Source: Acinetobacter piscicola | GTDB lineage: Bacteria; Pseudomonadota; Gammaproteobacteria; Pseudomonadales; Moraxellaceae | Length of the DNA stretch: 64,000 nt | Direction of reading: 5' to 3' | Assembly: GCF_002233755.1 (NCBI RefSeq) | Contig: NZ_KZ268704.1 | Location: 296,534 to 360,533, forward strand | Shown here: positions 59,023 through 64,000 of the stretch, piece after piece | Numbering within the stretch: the first letter of the stretch is position 1 | Layout of the letters: each line of letters starts with the position of its first letter | Notes under the pieces: model-generated | Told to the model about the DNA's origin: nothing | What the model saw: the letters and a program-made list of their open reading frames with translations, nothing else | The model's database searches: none | Position numbers and translations under genes: made by a program

Positions 59023-60086
59023 TATTTATACTCAGATTTCATTACTTGTTCAAAGATTACTTTTGCCAATAAGGGGGGTACCGCATTCCCCACCTGTTGC
59101 TGTTGGGAACCAATAGTTCCACTAAATATAAAGCTATCTGGAAATGACTGTAATCTTGCTGCTTCTCTAACAGACAGTCCCCTATCAAGCCAAGGATGAA
59201 TTAACATATTTTTTCTAAAATTCCCAATTACAACAGATGGTTCTGAATCTTTCAGCCTTCTATAAATACCAGTATGGCATCTAGAAACATCTTTATAATT
59301 ACCCATTAGCTTTCTAGGAATATTTTCCCAATTTCCACCTTGAGGAATAAATCTATAACGCTCAATTATGTGGGATGCATTTCTAGTTACTAAATTATTA
59401 AAGCAAGTTTCATTATTTCCTCTCATTTTTTTTGCATAAGATGAAATAGGTAAAGCTGAATATTGTTGTTCACAAACAGTATTTCCATTAGATACTATTG
59501 GCAAATCGGACAATGCCTCTGCAACCGTTATTATCTGTGATTGGGGTTCGGGAATTTGTATTTCCTTTTTCTGCAAAGATGCAATTAAAAAAAGTCGATT
59601 CCTTATCTGAGGAACTCCAAAATTTGCAGAGTTAAGTACGAAATGTTGAACTCCATAACCTAACTGCTCGAAACCTTGAACAATAGAATTAAAAAAAAGT
59701 CCCTTTTCTGTTTCTAAAATACCTTTTACATTTTCAAATATGACCCACTCAGGTTTTAAAGCTTTTACTAACCGTAAATATTCTAAAAATAGCCAATTCT
59801 TACTATTACTACTATTTCTATTTCTTTGATTAGATGTTGAAAAACCTTGACATGGGGGCCCACCAAAAATGATTAAAGGCTCAGTTCTTATCATCAAGTC
59901 CGAAAAATATTTATGATCTACATCCCCTATATCTGCTCTTAAAACATCAACTTCCGGATGATTATTTTTAAATGTTGTAGCTGTCTCTAGGTCAATCTCT
60001 ACAGCATATTTGACATTCACACCACACTGCATGGCACCTAGTGACATTCCACCAGCACCTGAAAATAGGTCAAGGCCAATCATCAT
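59022..60086 (-). CDS. DNA cytosine-5 methyltransferase
   Basis: A 354-residue, complete C5-methyltransferase: motif I GLDLFSGAGGMSLGA, motif IV GGPPCQGFS with the catalytic Cys (C79), motif VI IFENVKGIL (E118), motif VIII PQIRNRLFLIA, and motifs IX-X RLQSFPDSF and QQVGNAVPPLLAKVIFE. The target-recognition region lies at about residues 200-290; the target cannot be read. No cognate restriction endonuclease is in the operon. It is the first gene of a four-gene operon, divergent from the small HTH gene. It may modify host DNA to protect it from the downstream effector genes. Confidence 0.93.
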   Translation of the reverse strand: MMIGLDLFSGAGGMSLGAMQCGVNVKYAVEIDLETATTFKNNHPEVDVLRADIGDVDHKYFSDLMIRTEPLIIFGGPPCQGFSTSNQRNRNSSNSKNWLFLEYLRLVKALKPEWVIFENVKGILETEKGLFFNSIVQGFEQLGYGVQHFVLNSANFGVPQIRNRLFLIASLQKKEIQIPEPQSQIITVAEALSDLPIVSNGNTVCEQQYSALPISSYAKKMRGNNETCFNNLVTRNASHIIERYRFIPQGGNWENIPRKLMGNYKDVSRCHTGIYRRLKDSEPSVVIGNFRKNMLIHPWLDRGLSVREAARLQSFPDSFIFSGTIGSQQQQVGNAVPPLLAKVIFEQVMKSEYK

Positions 60087-60298
60087 ATAAATAAAGTAAA
60101 CTAAATAGGATGAATTTTATCATGTAAAATTCTTAAAATATATAAAGGCTTACTATTATTTCAGTCTACACAGACATTCAATAGAATACATAAAATATTG
60201 AAAAAACAATGAGTTAAAAACAAATCAAACTTGATACCCTCTCTCAACTTGTATATAAATAAACCTATATAGACATATTTCTATGTAAGGCATTTTTT

Positions 60299-60523
60299 AT
60301 GAGAACACCTGATGAAGTCAAAGAAACTTTACAAATCAGAGGATTATCAATTGCTGAATGGGCTAGAGAGAATGGTTTCTCTCCAAAGCAGGTATACCAA
60401 GTTCTAAATGCTAAGCATAAACCTACCCGTGGCAAAAGCCATCAGATTGCGGTCAAACTTGGTTTAAAAGATGGGATTATAGAACCCGATTTTACTTTCG
60501 AAAAAATTAAGGAGACGCTGTAA
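60299..60523 (+). CDS. Small HTH DNA-binding protein, phage Mu gp16-like
   Basis: A 74-residue protein with a HTH at residues about 12-36 (GLSIAEWARENGFSPKQVYQ) and KHKPTRGKSHQIAVKLGLKD after it. The pattern resembles BcepMu gp16-type small DNA-binding proteins of Mu-like phages. It sits divergently beside the cargo operon, a classic place for its repressor, and 213 bp before tnsA. Which promoter it controls is inference. The GGACCC hairpin after it may end its transcript. Confidence 0.6.
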   Translation: MRTPDEVKETLQIRGLSIAEWARENGFSPKQVYQVLNAKHKPTRGKSHQIAVKLGLKDGIIEPDFTFEKIKETL

Positions 60524-60552
60524 CAAGAATTTCATAAAGCACAAATAAAAAC

Positions 60553-60630
60553 GGACCCCGTAGGGTCCTTGGCTCTACACGATAAGATCATATAGAGATG
60601 TGGTAATCCAAGTATCTTCCGTGTAGAGCC
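60553..60630. ncRNA. Two consecutive hairpins upstream of tnsA
   Basis: GGACCC-CGTA-GGGTCC (60553-60568) is followed directly by GGCTCTACACG (60571-60581) pairing perfectly with CGTGTAGAGCC (60620-60630) across a 38-base loop. The first hairpin could be a weak terminator for the HTH gene; the second could be a regulator site, a transcript leader structure or a short RNA. Nature unresolved. Confidence 0.35.
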
Positions 60631-60735
60631 ATTCGTCAAGAGTTGCACTGGCATTTTGTTTTTACAGAACGAATTTTATCGTCCCTAAAAAACAAAAAAG
60701 TGCACATCGAATGAAGCATATATGGAAGATATATC

Positions 60736-61437
60736 ATGAATATTTTTACAAATAATGCATGGGACAATTTCCCAGACTCATTACATCAGCAGATTGTTGA
60801 TGCGTTCAATAAAAAACCTGATCTTGATGGCGTCTTGCATGGTCAACGACATATTAGTCAAGGCAGTGTAGGAAAAAGAACAGGACTATTTTCTAGTTAT
60901 AAGAATAACGGAATGATTCCTTATGAAAGCCAACTGGAATTAGCACATGCAATACAACTTGAGCGAAATCCATCTGTTAAATACTATCGTACCCAAGCCT
61001 TAAAAATTCCAATAAGCCAAGATCAATTTCTTTATCCAGACTTTCTCATCAAATATACAGATGAAGAGATTGCTTTCCATGAAGTTAAACATTCAAAAAG
61101 GTTTCTAGATCAGAAAGATATCGAACGTTATCAATGTTTGAAAACACTCTTAGCTCCAAACGGCATTAATTTTGAAATTGTCGATCGTCATGAATTGTAT
61201 TCTGACGCGGAAGTAAAAGTCTTACTGCATTACAATCGGCGAAGTCATGCAAGAAGCTGGTCTAGTTTTGAAATTCAATTTGCTCTATCCCTGCTGACAC
61301 CTGGTACATCGCTGATTAAAAACCAATTGATGAGCATATTAAAAAACAATGGCTTGCCCTTGGAGTTGGGGGAATTTCTCATCTTTCATAAATATATAAA
61401 GCTTAATACGCCAAATAATAAACAAGGAGGAATCTAA
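60736..61437 (+). CDS. tnsA: TnsA-family transposon endonuclease
   Basis: A 233-residue protein with the TnsA restriction-like nuclease site: E64 in GMIPYESQLELAHAI, D102 in FLYPDFLIKY and the E116-x-K118 of IAFHEVKHSKR. In Tn7, TnsA cuts the 5' ends, giving cut-and-paste transposition with TnsB. GGAAG lies upstream of the ATG. The stop is one base before tnsB's start, so they are co-translated. A C-terminal helical domain (ALSLLTPGTSLIKNQLMSIL) matches the TnsA C-terminal fold that contacts TnsC. Confidence 0.9.
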   Translation: MNIFTNNAWDNFPDSLHQQIVDAFNKKPDLDGVLHGQRHISQGSVGKRTGLFSSYKNNGMIPYESQLELAHAIQLERNPSVKYYRTQALKIPISQDQFLYPDFLIKYTDEEIAFHEVKHSKRFLDQKDIERYQCLKTLLAPNGINFEIVDRHELYSDAEVKVLLHYNRRSHARSWSSFEIQFALSLLTPGTSLIKNQLMSILKNNGLPLELGEFLIFHKYIKLNTPNNKQGGI

Positions 61438-61438
61438 G

Positions 61439-63325
61439 ATGACTCTTCCTGATTTTATTCCTCAAGTGGGTCTACGTTTTTCTTTTAAAGATACAAATTT
61501 TGAAGTGACCTATGTACACAACAATGTAGTTCGTTTTTCCGCAGTGAATGGTGGAAAAATAAGTAATATCCCGATTAATAGCTTTTCTGAAAGATATAAA
61601 ACTGGAGAGATTCAATGTACCTCTGCTCCCCATAAGCTCTTACTCAATGATCAATTACTTGATAAGACTAGACGAGCTGAAAACTATATAAAAGTGATTA
61701 TTACCACGTTAGATGACTACTTTTCTCATAAAAAAATTGGAGCTGTAATTCCTGAAATTGCTAAAAAGATAGATGACCCTTTCCCTCCTAGTACATCAAC
61801 AGTAGTACGTTGGGTTCGCAGATATCTAGAAAATGACCATAATTTACTTAATCTTTATAAAGAAAGACCTGGCAATAAATACTTCAGATTTACAGCACAA
61901 ATGGAGCAAATTATCTTCAGTGCTATAGATGAAGTCATCAATGATGAAACTCTTGCGCTAACAGTACAAAATATTGAGGTAAGTATCAATCAAAAAATGT
62001 TAGAGCAAGACATGAAGGAGGAACCACCATCCACTAGAACAATCCAACGTAAGCTCAAACTATATGATCCATATATACTTATTAAAGGAAACGAGGGAGC
62101 TCATACAGCTAGACAACTTCTTAAAGCAGCAGGACGAAAGACAAAAAGCCCATTTATCCTATCGCTTGTTGAAATTGATACTCATATTCTAGACATTATT
62201 ATTATTGATTCGACAACGAAACTTCCCCTTGGACGTCCTTATCTAAGTTGTGCGATTGATGTGCATACCCGAGCTATTGTTGGCTATTACATTTGTATGC
62301 TTCCTCCAAGTGCGACAACCACCTTAGCTCTATTAAAAAATATGCTTTTACGGCCATCTCAGAATTTACCTGGGGGCATTCCTTCCTTAATTGTTCCAGA
62401 TAATGGAGTCGAGTTTAAAAATTCTGCACTAAGCCATATCTGTAATCATTTGAAAATTACAATTCAACCAGCTCAAAACAGGAACCCAGATAATAAAGCC
62501 CATATTGAGCGTTTTTTTGGTACGCTTACTTTTGGCATAATTCAACAACTACCAGGTACAACATATTCAAATCCTAAAGCTCGGGGAGACTATGACTCAA
62601 AAAAACATGCAAGTGTTACCCTAGAAAATTTGAAATCATATGTTGATGAATGGATTCATAATATATATCACTGCTCAATCCACTCAATGACGGGACGAGC
62701 ACCAATGCTATTTTGGGAAGATGCTTCTCAGAGTTGTCCACCATTAACCATATCAACTGATGAAGTAGATATTATTGCCCGTCGCCCAATCAGCAGAAAA
62801 ATTCACAAAGGACAAGTCAAATTTGAATATTTGACCTACTTTTCGCATGCGTTAGCAACCCTTGAAGCAAATGGCTTAACTGACGTTACTGTGATGATTG
62901 ATGAGCTCAATTTAGAGCACGTATATGTCAAACACTCATCAATTGATGAAGTAATACGAGCAGACTCAACAGAGCCTGATTACACCAAGAATCTCTCTCT
63001 GCAAGAACATCTTGAAATTCGCAAGGAACTTAAACTGATATCTCAAGCAGATAAGCAAAGATTAGGAAAGCATCACGTATGGTACGCTCGATGGAAGTTA
63101 TACGAACGTATTCAAAAAGATGCCTGCTCTAAAAACAAGAAGTTAAAGCAGTTGAAACTAGAGCTTCCTGAAACACTTAAGAATCTCTTAGAGCAAGATA
63201 TGCGTACAGTGTCTCAACCAATAGACCCATCAGCTTCAACATTTATCTCCTCTTCTGAAATGGATCTTCTGAATCAATCAAACCTTGATGATGATTTTGG
63301 AACATTGGAGTTTGATGATGAATAG
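61439..63325 (+). CDS. tnsB: TnsB/TniA-family DDE transposase
   Basis: A 628-residue transposase. N-terminal helix-turn-helix DNA-binding regions (about residues 70-210) precede a retroviral-integrase-like catalytic core. The DDE triad is D247 (VEIDTHILD), D321 (IVPDNGVEF) and E357 (KAHIERFFGTLT). A C-terminal Mu-type beta region (RPISRKIHKGQVKFEYLTYF) follows. GGAGG precedes the ATG. The tail EMDLLNQSNLDDDFGTLEFD may bind TnsC. The tnsC start overlaps its last codons. Confidence 0.93.
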   Translation: MTLPDFIPQVGLRFSFKDTNFEVTYVHNNVVRFSAVNGGKISNIPINSFSERYKTGEIQCTSAPHKLLLNDQLLDKTRRAENYIKVIITTLDDYFSHKKIGAVIPEIAKKIDDPFPPSTSTVVRWVRRYLENDHNLLNLYKERPGNKYFRFTAQMEQIIFSAIDEVINDETLALTVQNIEVSINQKMLEQDMKEEPPSTRTIQRKLKLYDPYILIKGNEGAHTARQLLKAAGRKTKSPFILSLVEIDTHILDIIIIDSTTKLPLGRPYLSCAIDVHTRAIVGYYICMLPPSATTTLALLKNMLLRPSQNLPGGIPSLIVPDNGVEFKNSALSHICNHLKITIQPAQNRNPDNKAHIERFFGTLTFGIIQQLPGTTYSNPKARGDYDSKKHASVTLENLKSYVDEWIHNIYHCSIHSMTGRAPMLFWEDASQSCPPLTISTDEVDIIARRPISRKIHKGQVKFEYLTYFSHALATLEANGLTDVTVMIDELNLEHVYVKHSSIDEVIRADSTEPDYTKNLSLQEHLEIRKELKLISQADKQRLGKHHVWYARWKLYERIQKDACSKNKKLKQLKLELPETLKNLLEQDMRTVSQPIDPSASTFISSSEMDLLNQSNLDDDFGTLEFDDE

Positions 63326-64000
63326 GTTAGATGCACTTGAGTTGAGTAAGAAGCTTAATAACATGGTTATTACGTCGTCAGAGTTTACCAAAGCTTATGA
63401 CGGTATTACGTCTTGTGCAGAACAGACGAAAGCTTATCAGAAACCTATTGGCAGCTTACTTATTGCAGAAGGTGGGCTTGGCAAAACGACACTTTCACAA
63501 GCAATCCTGAAAAAGAATCCTTGTTATGAAAAACAAGAAGATGGCTACACCAAAAGAGTAGTCCCTGTGTTCTATATACAAATCCCATCGCCAGCAACAG
63601 TTAAATCTGTTGCTGGCATGATGCTAAAAGCCTTGAATGATCCAGCACCTCTTTCTGGAACAACAGCACAGATGACAGAACGTTTGTGCTATCTCTTAAA
63701 GCTCTGTGAAACGGAACTGATCCTTATGGATGAATTCCATCATTTATTTGATATGCAAAAGGTATCGAGGAAGATGAATATTGATGTCTGTAATTGGATC
63801 AAAACAGTGACAGACTCAACCAACATAAGTTCCTGCTTAATTGGCTTGCCTGAATTTGCACCTTTATTGCAAATAGATAGCCAGCTTGCACGACGCTTTC
63901 CACTAACATTCAAGTTATCTCGGTTAAATATCGGTTCAACTCAATTACCAGGAACCCTTTACGGGTTCCTATCACTGTGCGAGAGTAATAAAGAATCATA
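63315..64000 (+). CDS. tnsC: TnsC/TniB-family AAA ATPase, partial
   Basis: The frame opens at ATGATGAATAGG overlapping the end of tnsB and stays open to the window edge (228 residues). Walker A is LIAEGGLGKTTLSQAIL, Walker B is ELILMDEFHHLF, and sensor-like SSCLIGLPEFAPLLQ and QLARRFPLTFKL follow. This is the Tn7-type regulator that forms filaments on target DNA and links the target selector to TnsAB. The sequence is closer in style to TniB than to canonical long TnsC. Incomplete. Confidence 0.9.
   Translation, partial: MMNRLDALELSKKLNNMVITSSEFTKAYDGITSCAEQTKAYQKPIGSLLIAEGGLGKTTLSQAILKKNPCYEKQEDGYTKRVVPVFYIQIPSPATVKSVAGMMLKALNDPAPLSGTTAQMTERLCYLLKLCETELILMDEFHHLFDMQKVSRKMNIDVCNWIKTVTDSTNISSCLIGLPEFAPLLQIDSQLARRFPLTFKLSRLNIGSTQLPGTLYGFLSLCESNKES

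Noticed and set aside
1..64000. CRISPR array or cas genes, including a CRISPR-associated transposon
   Set aside because: No regularly spaced direct repeats with unique spacers and no Cas protein were seen. The element's unseen part could still hold one.

Overview
The window looks like a chromosomal segment of an Acinetobacter species. The reasons are a fairly AT-rich genome, a BfmR/BfmS two-component pair divergent from nrdA-nrdB, a 13-gene nuo operon with a fused nuoCD, a small Mrp/ApbC, and secreted proteins carrying the 'L-x-x-L-[ST]-D...V-x-GQ-x-G' N-terminal motif common in that genus. No tool was run; assignments rest on reading motifs, start sites and gene order.

Layout. 1-4663 (minus): three co-oriented secreted proteins (the last runs off the window edge), probably a surface/pilus-type cluster. 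4912-12086: housekeeping and small genes (dcd, a LysE exporter, a DUF2062 membrane protein, mrp/apbC, small secreted or helical proteins, an ABM-domain protein, and a protein ending in an HEPN-like Rx4H motif). 12231-14288: metG, followed by a terminator and a TPR-HEPN (LA2681-like) protein. 15941-28523: mixed accessory metabolism and regulation (metallo-beta-lactamase fold, LysE, DIP1984 family, lipoproteins, M15 peptidase, TetR, PLP enzyme, YhiN-type flavoprotein, multi-span MscS-type channel, fpr with a divergent LysR gene). 28627-31100: a cold-shock-like protein with 45-residue tandem repeats and a C-terminal membrane anchor, then upp. 31223-46279 (minus): the complete NADH dehydrogenase I operon nuoA-N. 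47025-49889: a small protein, then bfmR-bfmS. 50492-54994: nrdA, a 43-residue membrane peptide and nrdB, preceded by a pair of NrdR-box-like sites 32 bp apart.

55001 to the window end is a Tn7-like transposon. Its left end, with three ~22-bp TnsB-type repeats, starts only a few bases after the nrdB stop codon. tnsA, tnsB and the start of tnsC lie at 60736-64000. Between the end and tnsA is a four-gene, translationally coupled minus-strand operon: DNA cytosine-5 methyltransferase, HD phosphohydrolase, ORC/CDC6-like AAA ATPase and an unrecognised alpha/beta protein. A divergent small HTH protein of phage-Mu gp16 type follows. No restriction nuclease is recognisable. This cargo is the best candidate for an undescribed system, most plausibly a modification-dependent anti-phage or genome-conflict module. 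The right end and any TnsD/TniQ target selector lie beyond the window.
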